DNA from: DATLFA01 sp039915945
GTDB lineage: Bacteria; Actinomycetota; Acidimicrobiia; Acidimicrobiales; WLNW01
NCBI GenBank assembly: GCA_039915945.1
Contig: JBDSMH010000106.1
Coordinates: 62,001-126,000 of the forward strand
Length of the DNA stretch: 64,000 nucleotides
Direction: 5' to 3'
Shown here: one piece after another, positions 25,664 to 34,795 of the stretch
Position numbering within the stretch: position 1 is the stretch's first letter
How the letters are laid out: each line of letters begins with the position of its first letter
Notes under the pieces: generated by a model
What the model saw: only the letters and a program-made list of their open reading frames with translations
What the model was told of the DNA's origin: nothing
Databases searched by the model: none
Translations under genes and position numbers: made by a program

Positions 25664-27130
25664 TCACAAATGACCGAGGGGGACGCCGTAGTGGGCGTCG
25701 TAGGCATCAGGATCGGGTCGCATCGTGCGGTCACGAAACTCGGCCATGGTGTGGGGCCACTGGGTCACGATGCGCCCCGACGGGGTGCGGTAGTAGCCGT
25801 GACACGCCGCTTGCCAGACTTCGACCTTGTCGATGTCGCGTTGGAGCTCTTCGTTGTAGTGGGCCATGACGTCTTTGCGAACGTCGATCCACGCAAGGCT
25901 CTCGTCGGTCATGCGCTCGAGTTGGCGCAGGATGTAGGCCACCTGGCACTCGATCATGAACAAGATCGAGCCGTTGTTGGTGTTGGGCCCGTACAGCATG
26001 AACAAATTGGGGAAGCCCGCAGTGGTGATGCCCAGATATGCCTGCGCGCCATCGTCCCACGCTTCGTTTATGTGTTGCCCACCGCGTCCGACAACGTCGA
26101 GCGCCGACAGGTAGCGCGTCGTCTTGAAGCCAGTGCCGAGGATGATGGTGTCAACCGCACGCTCGACGCCGTCGACGGTCACGATGGCGGCCGGGGCGAT
26201 GCGCTGGATTGCCTCGGTCACCAACTCGACATTGGGTTGGTTGTAGATGGGGTAATACTCGTTGGACGACAACGGTCGATGGCATCCCCACGGCACGTGC
26301 GGCGTGAGCTTGCGCCGCACTTCCGGATCGATGACAGTTTCGAGATTGCGCAGACCCGCTTCTTCGGCGGCCTTCAACATCGCGGGATCGGAGAACGTGA
26401 TGACGCCCTCGACGCGTCGCCATACGTCCCAGCGCAGCTGTCGCGCCGCGATCGGGTTGGCGCGGAACTCGTCGAGTTGCTCGGGGGTGAAGGTCTCGTC
26501 GACCTTTGGCAACACCCAGTTGGCCGAACGTTGAAACACGTCGAGGTGGCCTGCTCTGCCGGCGACCGTGGGCAGGAACTGCACGGCGCTCGCCGCAGTG
26601 CCGATCACTGCTACCCGCTCGCCGTTGAGATCGTGATCGTGGTCCCAACGCGCCGAATGGAACATGGTGCCGGCGAACGAATCGAGGCCGGCGATGTCGG
26701 GATAGTTGAGGTCGTTGAACATGCCGAGCGCACTGATCACGATGTCGGCCTGGATCTCTTCGCCGGTGCCGGTGATCACCCGCCAGAGGGTGCACTCGTC
26801 GTCCCAATAGGCGCTGGTGACTTCGGTCGAAAGTCGGAGGTGCGGTGCGAGGTCGTACTTGTCGACGCAGTGTTGCATGTACTCGAGAATTTCGGGCTGC
26901 GTCGCATACGGACGAGACCAATCACGTTTGATCTCGAACGAGAACGAATAGAGGTGCGACTGCACATCGCACGCGCAACCGGGATAGCGGTTGTGAAACC
27001 ACGTGCCACCGATGGCGGGTGCCTTGTCGAGTATGACGAAGTCGTCGTAGCCGGCGTGCTTGAGGCGAATGCCCGCACAGATGCCGCCCGGACCCGCGCC
27101 GATGATCACCACACGTTTGCGCTTGTTCAT
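25664..27130 (-). CDS. Flavin-containing monooxygenase, Baeyer-Villiger type
   Basis: A 488-aa FAD/NADPH enzyme. The FAD fingerprint is VVIIGAGPGGICAG (GAGPGG at 11-16), the Baeyer-Villiger fingerprint FxGxxxHxxxW is present as FAGTMFHSARW, and the NADPH Rossmann site is VAVIGTAASA. NRYPGCACDVQSHLYSFSF is the substrate-side loop typical of this group. It would insert oxygen into ketones or hydroxylate heteroatoms. Usual length is 480-540. Start ATG at 27130. It follows ogt on the same strand after 51 bp. The substrate is not predictable from sequence. Confidence 0.92.
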   Translation of the reverse strand: MNKRKRVVIIGAGPGGICAGIRLKHAGYDDFVILDKAPAIGGTWFHNRYPGCACDVQSHLYSFSFEIKRDWSRPYATQPEILEYMQHCVDKYDLAPHLRLSTEVTSAYWDDECTLWRVITGTGEEIQADIVISALGMFNDLNYPDIAGLDSFAGTMFHSARWDHDHDLNGERVAVIGTAASAVQFLPTVAGRAGHLDVFQRSANWVLPKVDETFTPEQLDEFRANPIAARQLRWDVWRRVEGVITFSDPAMLKAAEEAGLRNLETVIDPEVRRKLTPHVPWGCHRPLSSNEYYPIYNQPNVELVTEAIQRIAPAAIVTVDGVERAVDTIILGTGFKTTRYLSALDVVGRGGQHINEAWDDGAQAYLGITTAGFPNLFMLYGPNTNNGSILFMIECQVAYILRQLERMTDESLAWIDVRKDVMAHYNEELQRDIDKVEVWQAACHGYYRTPSGRIVTQWPHTMAEFRDRTMRPDPDAYDAHYGVPLGHL

Positions 27131-27181
27131 AGCGCCGACAGTTCTACCACCCGTCGATTCGACCGGCCCACGGGGGATGCC

Positions 27182-27805
27182 TCACGCCGCGGATTCCATC
27201 GCCAGCAGCGCGCGTTTGGTGTCCGTGCCGCCCAGGTACTGCCCGATGGACCCGTCGCGGCGCACCACCCGGTGGCACGGGACGAGGATCGGTAGGGGGT
27301 TGGTGGCGCAGGCGCTGCCCACGGCGCGCACCGCCGCCGGACTGCCGGCCGCGGCAGCGATCGCAGAGTAGCTGGCGGTCGTCCCGTACTCGATGTCGCG
27401 CAAGTGCACGAGCACGTTGCGGCGGAAGCCATGCGACAGCTGGAGGTCGAGGGGCAATTCGAAACGCTGGCGCCGACCCGCGAAGTATTCGTCGAGTTGT
27501 GCGGCGGCGCGATCGAGGCGTTGCGGCGCCTGCAGGATGCGGGGGCTGATGGTCGCCGCGAGATTCGACAGCACTGCGTCGTGACCTTCGAGATCGAAGG
27601 CCACGCGAACCATGCCCTGCGTCGTCGCCGCCAAGAGCAGCGCACCGTACGGGCTATCGACGGTGCGGTAGCAGACGTCGAGCAGCCCATCGCGCTCGGC
27701 GTCGTTCACGAGTCGCTCGTGCAGTCGGACCACGGTGTCGGTATCCGGCAGCATGATCGAGTCGAACAGCTCGTTGATCATCTCGGTGTCGTTCATCATC
27801 GTCAT
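27182..27805 (-). CDS. ogt: Methylated-DNA--[protein]-cysteine S-methyltransferase
   Basis: A 207-aa DNA-repair protein that transfers O6-alkyl groups from guanine to its own Cys. The active site is LVPCHRVVRRDG with Cys177; the helix-turn-helix and Arg finger lie in AAAGSPAAVRAVGSACATNP. The N-terminal extension of about 45 residues is longer than in plain Ogt. Its start overlaps the stop of the upstream ECF sigma gene (ATGA, 27802-27805), an operon seen in other actinobacteria as I recall, implying sigma-dependent induction by alkylation or other stress. Confidence 0.94.
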   Translation of the reverse strand: MTMMNDTEMINELFDSIMLPDTDTVVRLHERLVNDAERDGLLDVCYRTVDSPYGALLLAATTQGMVRVAFDLEGHDAVLSNLAATISPRILQAPQRLDRAAAQLDEYFAGRRQRFELPLDLQLSHGFRRNVLVHLRDIEYGTTASYSAIAAAAGSPAAVRAVGSACATNPLPILVPCHRVVRRDGSIGQYLGGTDTKRALLAMESAA

Positions 27806-28299
27806 TCGTTTCCTCTTGTGTAGTTCTTTCGTAGGTTCGCGATGCCGTCGGCGGCGCTACGACGCGCCGCGGCTTCGTTGGTCTCGAGCAACGGGGCGAC
27901 TGCGGCATAGGGGAGGTCCGCGAGATAGTGATAGATGACGGCGCCCCGTTGCTTCTCCGGCAAGGCAAGTAGGGCCGCCCGCAGATCGGCGTCGATGCCA
28001 GGCAGGGAATCGTCGCTCGACAAAGTCTCGGGCAACGACGCTGTCGGTTGCGGCGCCCGGGTCTTGGCGCGTATCTGGTCTAGCGCTTTGCGGTACGCGA
28101 TGGTCACGAGCCAGCCGCGGATGTTGCTGTCGGCTCTGAGGCCGGGATACGCCCGTAGCGCGGCCACGAACGTCTCCGACCACGCGTCGTCGGCGTCGAC
28201 CGAACTCAACATGGAGCGGCACACCCGCAACACGACGGCCCCGTGTTCGGTCACGATCTCTTCGAACGGTCGCACGATCGTTTCAGCGAGCACAGTCAC
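27802..28299 (-). CDS. ECF sigma factor coupled to ogt
   Basis: A 165-aa sigma-70 family protein. Region 2: LRVCRSMLSSVDADDAWSET and RADSNIRGWLVTIAYRKALD. Region 4: LLALPEKQRGAVIYHYLADL and NEAAARRSAADGIANLRK. It is short but complete for an ECF factor. GTG start at 28299. The stop overlaps the ogt start, so the two are translationally coupled. No anti-sigma factor is adjacent, so control of its activity is unclear; Ogt itself cannot be ruled out as a modulator. Confidence 0.9.
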   Translation of the reverse strand: MTVLAETIVRPFEEIVTEHGAVVLRVCRSMLSSVDADDAWSETFVAALRAYPGLRADSNIRGWLVTIAYRKALDQIRAKTRAPQPTASLPETLSSDDSLPGIDADLRAALLALPEKQRGAVIYHYLADLPYAAVAPLLETNEAAARRSAADGIANLRKNYTRGNE

Positions 28300-28337
28300 A
28301 TCAGGTCAACGAACCAGCGTTGCCTTGCGTGAGGCCG

Positions 28338-29327
28338 TCAGAGCCATTCTTTGTGGCGGAACAACCCGTAGAGACCACCGGACAACAAGATGACGAGCGC
28401 TGCCGACAGAGCCACGCCCCAATCCTTGCCCGAGCCGGGATACGGCACGTTCATGCCGTAGTAGCCGGTGATGAGCGTCGGCACCGCGATGATCGCCGCC
28501 CAGCTCGTCACCTTCTTCATCACTTGGTTCTGCCGGTAGTCGCGGAGGCTGATGTTCGTCTCCACGATCGTGGCGACGAGATCGCGCAACGCATCGGTCG
28601 ACTCGGTGACGCGCAGGATGTGGTCGTAGACATCCTGAAAGTACGGGTACAGCTCGGGCGACACGGCCGCGTGTTCACGGCGCATGAGGCCGCTGATCGC
28701 CTCGCGCATGGGGACGACGAGGCGATGGAACCGCACGAGCGCGCGTCGCATCTGGAACCAGTGTCGTTGCTGTGAGGGATTGAGGGGATTGTCGGAGAAG
28801 ATGCCTTCGCTGATCTCGTCGTAGAAGTCGTCGAATGCCTGCACGGTCTCGAAGTAGCTGTCGACGACCACGTCGAGCAGGCCGTAGAGCAAGAACGTGA
28901 CGCCGTTGTGGAGCAAGTCGGGCGAGCGGTCCCACCGTCGCAACACAGGCCCCATCGGAAAGCCTTCGTCCTTGCGCACCGTGATCAACCAGCGGCCGCC
29001 GATGAACGCGTCGATCTCCGTTTCGTCGAGTCCGCCCTCTTCAGTGTTGACGCGCACTGCGTGGCACGACAAGAAGAGGTGGCTCTCGTAGTGGTCGAGC
29101 TTGGGACGCTGGTGCTCACCGAGCGCGTCTTCGACTGCGAGCTCGTGCAGGCCCAGTTCACTCGCGAGCTCGTGCAGCTGTTCTTTGGTCGGTGCGCAGA
29201 AGTCGACCCATACGACCGTGTCGGCCTCCTCGAGAAAGTCGGAGACTTTCGCGACCTCGAAGTCTTCGGCGTCGAGGACACCTTTTCGGTAGGCGCGCGT
29301 GTGGCAATGCCCCATCGACTGCATCAC
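28338..29327 (-). CDS. corA: CorA-family magnesium/cobalt transporter
   Basis: A 329-aa protein with a large cytoplasmic N-terminal domain and two C-terminal membrane helices. The selectivity motif is YGMNVPYPG after the first helix (SWAAIIAVPTLITGYYGMN); the second helix is LSAALVILLSGGLYGLF, and the basic end is RHKEWL. It forms pentameric divalent-cation channels. The start overlaps the stop of the upstream peptidoglycan-binding-domain gene (ATGA, 29324-29327). Confidence 0.95.
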   Translation of the reverse strand: MMQSMGHCHTRAYRKGVLDAEDFEVAKVSDFLEEADTVVWVDFCAPTKEQLHELASELGLHELAVEDALGEHQRPKLDHYESHLFLSCHAVRVNTEEGGLDETEIDAFIGGRWLITVRKDEGFPMGPVLRRWDRSPDLLHNGVTFLLYGLLDVVVDSYFETVQAFDDFYDEISEGIFSDNPLNPSQQRHWFQMRRALVRFHRLVVPMREAISGLMRREHAAVSPELYPYFQDVYDHILRVTESTDALRDLVATIVETNISLRDYRQNQVMKKVTSWAAIIAVPTLITGYYGMNVPYPGSGKDWGVALSAALVILLSGGLYGLFRHKEWL

Positions 29328-29983
29328 TCGCCCGTGAAGTTCGGCTCGAAGCTGAATGTCCTCGAGTCGCCACGACCACTGTCGAGCACGATGAAGCCGA
29401 TGCGGCTGCCTGCCGAAGTGGCGCCGATGGGGATCGAGCTGAGCGAGATCGTCCGCGTGGGTGCCAGCTCTGATTCGGCGAAGAAATTCTGGTCCATATC
29501 GATCGAGCTCGTGGGTCCGGTCACGGTCAGCTCGGCCAGTAGCTCACCGGGAGCGAAGGGCGTGCCCTGGGTCATCACCAAGTCGAAATGAATGCGATCG
29601 GTGTCGTGGCTGTAAAAGGGCGTGGTGCTGAAGAAGATGCGATCGGCCGAGAGGTCATGGCTGTCGCCGCCCCCACCACCGCCGCCACCGCGATGCGGGC
29701 GCTCCCGATTGTGTCCGCCCGGGACGCCGAAGGCGCCGTGCAACAGGCCCCACGTCTGGTTGCCGACCACACCGTCGGCGGTGGCGCCGGCCGAACTCTG
29801 CGCCGCCTTGACCGCGGCTTCGGTGAGCGGCCCGAAGATGCCGTCGATCGAACCCGGGTCGAATCCGTTGTCGATCAAGCGTTGTTGGAGATACGACACC
29901 CAGCCGGTGGGCGGATCGGTGTCCGTGTCATGGATGTACAGCGTGATGAAATTGGCAGGATTGAACTCTGACTCGTCGCTCAT
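29324..29983 (-). CDS. Peptidoglycan-binding-domain protein with poly-Gly linker
   Basis: A 219-aa protein. Residues of about 26-80 form a PG_binding_1 three-helix domain (VSYLQQRLIDNGFDPG, IDGIFGPLTEAAVKAAQ, GVVGNQTWGLLHG). A Gly-rich linker with eight consecutive Gly (about 99-106) leads to a beta-rich domain of about 110 residues (FDLVMTQGTPFAPGELLAEL, SRIGFIVLDSGRGDSRTF) that I do not recognise. There is no signal peptide, which is odd for a wall-binding domain, so the domain may bind something else in the cytoplasm. Translationally coupled to corA. Confidence 0.8.
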   Translation of the reverse strand: MSDESEFNPANFITLYIHDTDTDPPTGWVSYLQQRLIDNGFDPGSIDGIFGPLTEAAVKAAQSSAGATADGVVGNQTWGLLHGAFGVPGGHNRERPHRGGGGGGGGDSHDLSADRIFFSTTPFYSHDTDRIHFDLVMTQGTPFAPGELLAELTVTGPTSSIDMDQNFFAESELAPTRTISLSSIPIGATSAGSRIGFIVLDSGRGDSRTFSFEPNFTGE

Positions 29984-30023
29984 GTCGCTGAGTATGTGCT
30001 TGGCCGTAGCGGCAAAGCAACGA

Positions 30024-30881
30024 TCAGAGGGTCTTCGGTCGGTTGACGAATCGACGAGCGGTGGGGGAGAAGAACCACCCGGCGCCGGCCTTGGTGCCGC
30101 CGTCGACGGGAATGTTGTGTCCGGTCACGAAGCCCGACATGTCCGAGGCGAGGAAGAGCGCGACCCGCGCCTGATCTTCCGGCCAGCCGAGGCGGCCCAC
30201 CGGTGCCCATGACGGCCAGAGATGATCGGCGTCTTCGAATCCGGTGAGATAGTCGACCTGTGGCGTCTGCGTGAGGTCGGGCCCGATTGCGTTCACGCGG
30301 ATGCCATGGCGACCCATGTTCACTGCGAGGTTCGTGGTGAAGTGCGCGACCGCCGCCTTCATCGCTCCATAGACAGGCTCGCCCGGATAGCCGCGCAGGC
30401 CTTCGACGGAGTGCACGTTGACGATCGTGCCGTGGTGGTGCTCGATCATCGATCCGATGAACGCGTGGGTGACCGAGAAGAAGTGCTCGAGATTGATCGC
30501 ATACATCGCATTCCACGACTCGGGTGACGAGTCTTGGAACCGCACGAGCGGGCGATAGTCGCCGACGTTGTTGATCAGTACGTCGATGCGGCCGTGATGG
30601 CTCAGCACAGTTTCGGCGAGACGATCGACGTCGGGTTGCTTGGTGACATCGACAACGTGCGCCCGCACGGTGCCACCACCCGCTTCGATCTCGGCCCGTT
30701 TGCGCTCGGCGCGCTCAGGGTCGATCTCGGCGATCTCGACGATCGCGCCGTGTTCGGCGAAGAGCCGCGACACTGCGCCGCCGATGCCGTCACCTCCGCC
30801 GGTGACCACGGCGACCTTGCCGTCGAGCAGTCGATTCCAGTTTTCGATCGGGGTGACGTCAGTCGGTTGTTGTGAGCTCAT
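30024..30881 (-). CDS. Short-chain dehydrogenase/reductase
   Basis: A 285-aa classical SDR. The cofactor motif is TGGGDGIG (27-34), the NNVG motif is at about 104-107, and the catalytic Ser158, Tyr171 and Lys175 (YGAMK) are present. An acidic end of beta-2 (EIDPERAER) favours NAD over NADP. The C-terminus (GAGWFFSPTARRFVNRP) resembles the end of the SDR at 44914-45834, suggesting the two belong to one subfamily. It is divergent from the FAD oxidase with an 86-bp gap. Substrate unknown. Confidence 0.9.
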   Translation of the reverse strand: MSSQQPTDVTPIENWNRLLDGKVAVVTGGGDGIGGAVSRLFAEHGAIVEIAEIDPERAERKRAEIEAGGGTVRAHVVDVTKQPDVDRLAETVLSHHGRIDVLINNVGDYRPLVRFQDSSPESWNAMYAINLEHFFSVTHAFIGSMIEHHHGTIVNVHSVEGLRGYPGEPVYGAMKAAVAHFTTNLAVNMGRHGIRVNAIGPDLTQTPQVDYLTGFEDADHLWPSWAPVGRLGWPEDQARVALFLASDMSGFVTGHNIPVDGGTKAGAGWFFSPTARRFVNRPKTL

Positions 30882-30967
30882 GACGGCATCCTTGCATCAA
30901 CGAGCTACCGGCGTCGGCGGACCGTCGGCAGGGCTGAGCACAGTCGCTACCTGTAGATTCGATTTTC

Positions 30968-32344
30968 ATGTCGGGCTCGTTCGTCGATCGGTTGGCCGCG
31001 GCTGTGGGTCGTGACGCCGTGCTGGTCGGTGACTCGATCGGCCCCGACTACTGCATCGACGAGACGTTGAAGGCGTCGCCGGTGCGCCCCGCCGCCGTCG
31101 TGCGGCCGTCGACCACGGCAGAGGTTGCGGCCGTCGTGCAGATTGCAAACGAGCTCGGGGTCGCAGTCACGGCGCGCGGTTCGGGCACTGGGTTGTCCGG
31201 GGCCTGCATCCCGTTGCTCGGCGGACTAGTGGTGTCTTTCGAACGCATGGCAGCGTTGCTGGAGATCGACGATTCGGGTCACGTTGCGATCGTGCAGCCC
31301 GGTGTCACTTTGGGACAACTGGATGTCGAGACGGCCAAATACGGGCTCGTGTATCCAGTTTTCCCCGGCACGAATGCGTCCAGTCTCGGGGGCAACGTCG
31401 CGACGAATGCCGGTGGTATGCGGGCGGTGAAGTACGGCGTCACTCGTCATCAGGTGTTGGGCGTCGAAGCGGTGACCGGCACCGGCGAGATCATTCGTAC
31501 AGGCGGCCGATACGTGAAGAACACCAGCGGTTACGACCTGACGCAGTTGATCATCGGCTCCGAGGGGACATTGGCGTTGGTCACCGAGGCGACGTTGCGC
31601 CTGCACCCGCGCTTGGCGCACACCGCATCGATACTGGCGCCATTTGCGAGCATCGATGCGGTAGCAGAGGTGATTCCCCGCGTGGTGGCGTCCGGCGTTC
31701 AGCCGATGATCTTGGAGTACATCGACCGTCCGACGATGAAGGGCCTGCTGCGGATGCACGATCTGACGCTCGGCATCCCTGCGGCGGTCGAAGCCGCCAC
31801 CGAGGCGTACCTCGTCGTCGTGCTCGAGGGGCGTACCGAGGACCGACTCGAACGTGATGTCGGCGACGTGGCCACGCAGTTGTCCCGCGCCGGCGCCTAC
31901 GACGTCTACGTGTTGCCGCCCGGCCGAGGCGCCGATCTGCTCGCGGCGCGCGAGAGCGCGTTCTGGATGGTCAAGGCCGCCGGGGCCGACGACGTGATCG
32001 ACATGGTCGTGCCCCGCAATCGCATCCCCGAATACCTGCGCCGTGTGCAGCAACTGACCAGCGAACACGGCTCGCGCGTGTTCGGGTGCGGGCATGCGGG
32101 CGACGGCAATATTCACTTCTCGATCTACGAACCCGACGCCGATCGGCGCACGAAATTGCTGTCTGCGATCTTCGAGATGGGTATGGCGATGGGGGGCGCG
32201 ATCTCCGGTGAGCACGGCATCGGTCGCACGAAAAAGCGCTATTACCAAGCGCTCGAAGACCCGGCGAAGCTGGCCTTGCAACGGCGCATCAAGGCTGCCT
32301 TCGATCCGAACTCGATCCTGAACCCCGGCTGCATATTCGACTGA
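30968..32344 (+). CDS. FAD-linked oxidase, GlcD/D-lactate dehydrogenase type
   Basis: A 458-aa flavoprotein of the vanillyl-alcohol-oxidase fold. FAD-binding segments: GSGTGLSGACIPLLGGLVVS and FPGTNASSLGGNVATNAGG. The C-terminal domain has the conserved HAGDGNIHF and SGEHGIGRTKK. Such enzymes oxidise 2-hydroxy acids (glycolate, D-lactate, D-2-hydroxyglutarate) and pass electrons to quinone or an Fe-S partner; no Fe-S subunit gene is adjacent. ATG at 30968. Two tandem hairpins follow the stop. Confidence 0.93.
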   Translation: MSGSFVDRLAAAVGRDAVLVGDSIGPDYCIDETLKASPVRPAAVVRPSTTAEVAAVVQIANELGVAVTARGSGTGLSGACIPLLGGLVVSFERMAALLEIDDSGHVAIVQPGVTLGQLDVETAKYGLVYPVFPGTNASSLGGNVATNAGGMRAVKYGVTRHQVLGVEAVTGTGEIIRTGGRYVKNTSGYDLTQLIIGSEGTLALVTEATLRLHPRLAHTASILAPFASIDAVAEVIPRVVASGVQPMILEYIDRPTMKGLLRMHDLTLGIPAAVEAATEAYLVVVLEGRTEDRLERDVGDVATQLSRAGAYDVYVLPPGRGADLLAARESAFWMVKAAGADDVIDMVVPRNRIPEYLRRVQQLTSEHGSRVFGCGHAGDGNIHFSIYEPDADRRTKLLSAIFEMGMAMGGAISGEHGIGRTKKRYYQALEDPAKLALQRRIKAAFDPNSILNPGCIFD

Positions 32345-32387
32345 GGCCCGAGCGGCCTTCATCGCGGGGAGCGGGCCCGAGCGGCCC
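32345..32387. terminator. Tandem hairpins between convergent genes
   Basis: GGCC-cgagc... style hairpins occur twice: GGCCCGAGCGGCC (32345-32357) and GGGCCCGAGCGGCCC (32373-32387), each followed by TTCA and lying within an imperfect 28-bp direct repeat. They fill the gap between the FAD oxidase and the convergent decarboxylase-like gene, so bidirectional termination is likely. Confidence 0.45.
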
Positions 32388-32408
32388 TTCAGAGCGGGAA
32401 GCAGGGAG

Positions 32409-33197
32409 CTACGCGGGGCGGATCTCGGCGCCGGTGATGGTGAACGCGATCGAGCACCGGAAGCCGCCGGTGACCTCCAACGGCTGCAGCGCCACGAGTT
32501 CTTCGAAATCGGACTCGTAGAACTCGAGTTGTCCGGAGCCGCTCCACGCATCTGCGATCTCGAAGTCGCGGAGTTGGTTGCGGGCGAGGTCGAATACGAG
32601 CGGGTCGCCGCCGGCGAGATCGGGCATGAGTCGTGTGTGCCAGAGGGGCAGCCGCATGGCCTTCGGTATGAATCCGGCCGCCAAGGGCGTATCGAGCGTG
32701 ATCGAGCCGCGGGCGAGTTGGCGCCCGAGGCTGGCGACGTGGCCGGCGAACGTGGCACCGGCCTCGAGCCGCGGACCGCCGCGGCCGACGGTGACCGGGC
32801 GCGAGAGGGCGATCGTGCCGAGCTTCTTCGGGAATCCCTGGATGTGGCCGCGGGCGAACGACAGGTCGTTGTCGACCCAGATGTACGGCACACGGGCGAC
32901 CTTGGCGCCGTCGAGTGTGGCGTGCACTTGGATGTACGCCTCTTTGTACTGGCCGCGGGCCGGGTCCGCCGCGATGCGGGGATCGGCATCGGCCGATGAC
33001 GACCAGTCGATGAACACGAACGTTGCCGAGCCGTCGTCGAGGGCCATCATCGGGTCTGGAACTACCGCCGCCATCGCCGCAGGGTCGCCGCGAAAGTCGA
33101 TGCCGACGACGTCACCGGAGAAGTGCCACGGTGGCGGGGGAACGAGTGCGGCGCGCCCCGCGGGCGAAAGCGGCAGGCTCCAACCGTGCAGGCTCAT
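32409..33197 (-). CDS. Acetoacetate-decarboxylase-family protein
   Basis: A 262-aa protein of the ADC fold. The family catalytic segment is present as HIQGFPKKLG, with Lys124/Lys125 matching the Schiff-base Lys and its neighbour. Other family features are PYIWVDNDLSFARG and FIPKAMRLPLWHTRLMPD. It may decarboxylate a beta-keto acid or act as a hydratase/aldolase, as several ADC-like proteins do. The frame is open upstream, but the ATG at 33197 gives the normal length and a 10-bp gap after the epimerase gene. Confidence 0.87.
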   Translation of the reverse strand: MSLHGWSLPLSPAGRAALVPPPPWHFSGDVVGIDFRGDPAAMAAVVPDPMMALDDGSATFVFIDWSSSADADPRIAADPARGQYKEAYIQVHATLDGAKVARVPYIWVDNDLSFARGHIQGFPKKLGTIALSRPVTVGRGGPRLEAGATFAGHVASLGRQLARGSITLDTPLAAGFIPKAMRLPLWHTRLMPDLAGGDPLVFDLARNQLRDFEIADAWSGSGQLEFYESDFEELVALQPLEVTGGFRCSIAFTITGAEIRPA

Positions 33198-33207
33198 GGT
33201 TGGGCCA

Positions 33208-34308
33208 TCAGATGCGTGTGTCCGCGCGCACGTTGCGGGTGCCGGGCCCTGCGTAGGACTTGCCGTAACCCGGCAACTCGCCGTAGCCGAGGTCGGGCGG
33301 ATCAGCGATCGCGTCGCGCCACCAACGAGCCAGCCGATCTTCGGCGTCGTAGTCGAACGGGTCCTGCAGCGCGGTCTCCTCGTAGCCTCCGCGCTGGGGC
33401 GGATTGGCGACGAGCCACCGCGCCGCCCGCCGAACGGCGTCACGCGCCGGCACGACATCGCGATAGCCCAGTCGCTCGCGCAGCTTGGCCGTGTCCATCA
33501 CCCGATGCGAGGTGCGATAGTTCATCATGAGTGGACGCGCGGGTAGCGCGAACTGGGCGGGCATCGACAGCAACTCCCACTCGTGGTCGAGTTCGTCGGT
33601 GATGATCTCGACAACTTGGCGGATGGTCAACTTCTCGTCGTCACCGCAGTTGAACGTCTGCCCCATCGACGCTTCGGGTTGATCGACGGCGAGCAGCAAC
33701 GCGTGCGCCAGGTTCTCGACGTAGCCGAACGGGATGAGACTCAACCCGTCGTCGGGCAAGATGATGAACGGCCGCCGGTCGAGCACCCGCCGTACGACGC
33801 ACCACTCACGCGGCGCGAGTTGTCGTGGCCCGTAGACATAGGGATAGCGGAAGTGTGTCGCGGTCGGATGGGTCTCGAATAGCAACTGCTCGGTGCGTCC
33901 GATGCGGTAGCTCTTGCCGTCGTCGGCCTCGGTGGCGAGGTCGGCGTCCTCGCGGATCGGTATCGGGAGCCCGGGCGGCGTGTGGATCGCAGGATCGAAG
34001 AAGCCTCGATACACGGGGACCCCGCCGATCGACATGAGCCGACCGGTGCGGCCCCGCAGCACATCCGCGATGGACCGCAACCGACCGTAGTTGGCGATCG
34101 CGACGTCGAAGGATTCGTCGCCGAGTGCCGCGCGGAGACCTTCTTCGCTGAACACGTCACCGTGGAGGTGGCGCAGATGGGCGACTTCGGGAACCTCGTG
34201 TTTGCCCGAGTGCAAGATCGTGACATCGAACCCGCGGGCTTCGAGACCGCGAGCGATGGGCGGACCCGTCGGCCCGGTCCCCCCGATCAGCAGCGCGGAC
34301 CGTGTCAC
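33208..34308 (-). CDS. NAD-dependent epimerase/reductase-like (extended/atypical SDR)
   Basis: A 366-aa Rossmann protein starting RSALLIGGTGPTGPPIARGL, with the glycine motif GGTGPTG. Tyr in YRIGRTEQLL (YxxxR instead of YxxxK) marks it as atypical, as in plant-type mRNA-binding/CSP41-like or isoflavone-reductase-like SDRs. YPYVYGPRQ and IPFGYVENLAHALL are typical of NAD-dependent epimerase-like proteins. The missing catalytic Lys makes classical dehydrogenase chemistry doubtful. It is upstream of and probably co-transcribed with the ADC-like gene. Confidence 0.82.
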   Translation of the reverse strand: MTRSALLIGGTGPTGPPIARGLEARGFDVTILHSGKHEVPEVAHLRHLHGDVFSEEGLRAALGDESFDVAIANYGRLRSIADVLRGRTGRLMSIGGVPVYRGFFDPAIHTPPGLPIPIREDADLATEADDGKSYRIGRTEQLLFETHPTATHFRYPYVYGPRQLAPREWCVVRRVLDRRPFIILPDDGLSLIPFGYVENLAHALLLAVDQPEASMGQTFNCGDDEKLTIRQVVEIITDELDHEWELLSMPAQFALPARPLMMNYRTSHRVMDTAKLRERLGYRDVVPARDAVRRAARWLVANPPQRGGYEETALQDPFDYDAEDRLARWWRDAIADPPDLGYGELPGYGKSYAGPGTRNVRADTRI

Positions 34309-34373
34309 GCGTATGGCCCCATCCGCGACACTCTACGAGGGGCGGGCGTGCCCGTTGAGGCCGAACCGTCGGG

Positions 34374-34694
34374 CTAGGCCCCGGGCGCCTTGTAGCCGAC
34401 CTGTGTCTTGGCGGCCTTGTCGATCTCTTCGGGCGTCAACAGCACCACGGTCTTGGTGCTCGCCAGGCCGGTGGCGCTCACGGCCAGACCCACGGCGGCC
34501 GCGGCGACGTTGTCGGGAAGATCGACGATCACGTACGCGTCACCCTCGCCGAAACCGAAGTGGAAGCTCTCTACCTTTCCACCGAGGCCGGCCACCATTG
34601 CCGCCACTGCGTCTCGCCGGGCCGACCCACCTTTGGCGACCACGCCTTTGATGCCCTCTGCGGTGTAGGACGCGACAACGAGGTATTTCGCCAT
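34374..34694 (-). CDS. GYD-domain protein
   Basis: A 106-aa alpha/beta protein of the GYD family (ferredoxin-like barrel dimer), with AKYLVVASYTAEGIKGV at the start and GEGDAYVIVDLPDN in place of the usual GxYD motif. Function of the family is unknown; members are small cytoplasmic dimers near oxidoreductases. Start ATG 34694, with GAGGAAGGGAGG just upstream. It is divergent from the alpha/beta hydrolase gene. Confidence 0.85.
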   Translation of the reverse strand: MAKYLVVASYTAEGIKGVVAKGGSARRDAVAAMVAGLGGKVESFHFGFGEGDAYVIVDLPDNVAAAAVGLAVSATGLASTKTVVLLTPEEIDKAAKTQVGYKAPGA

Positions 34695-34795
34695 GACGGT
34701 CCTCCCTTCCTCGAGGTGAGTCTCCTCGCGAAGGTGTCCGCGTGCAATACCTCGGCCGGTCGGCTTGTTGGTACGCGCTGAGGGCGACTAGTTCT

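Noticed and set aside
31226..32989. 587-codon minus-strand frame across the FAD oxidase and ADC-like genes
   Set aside because: Spans two real genes in a shadow frame; low-complexity composition.
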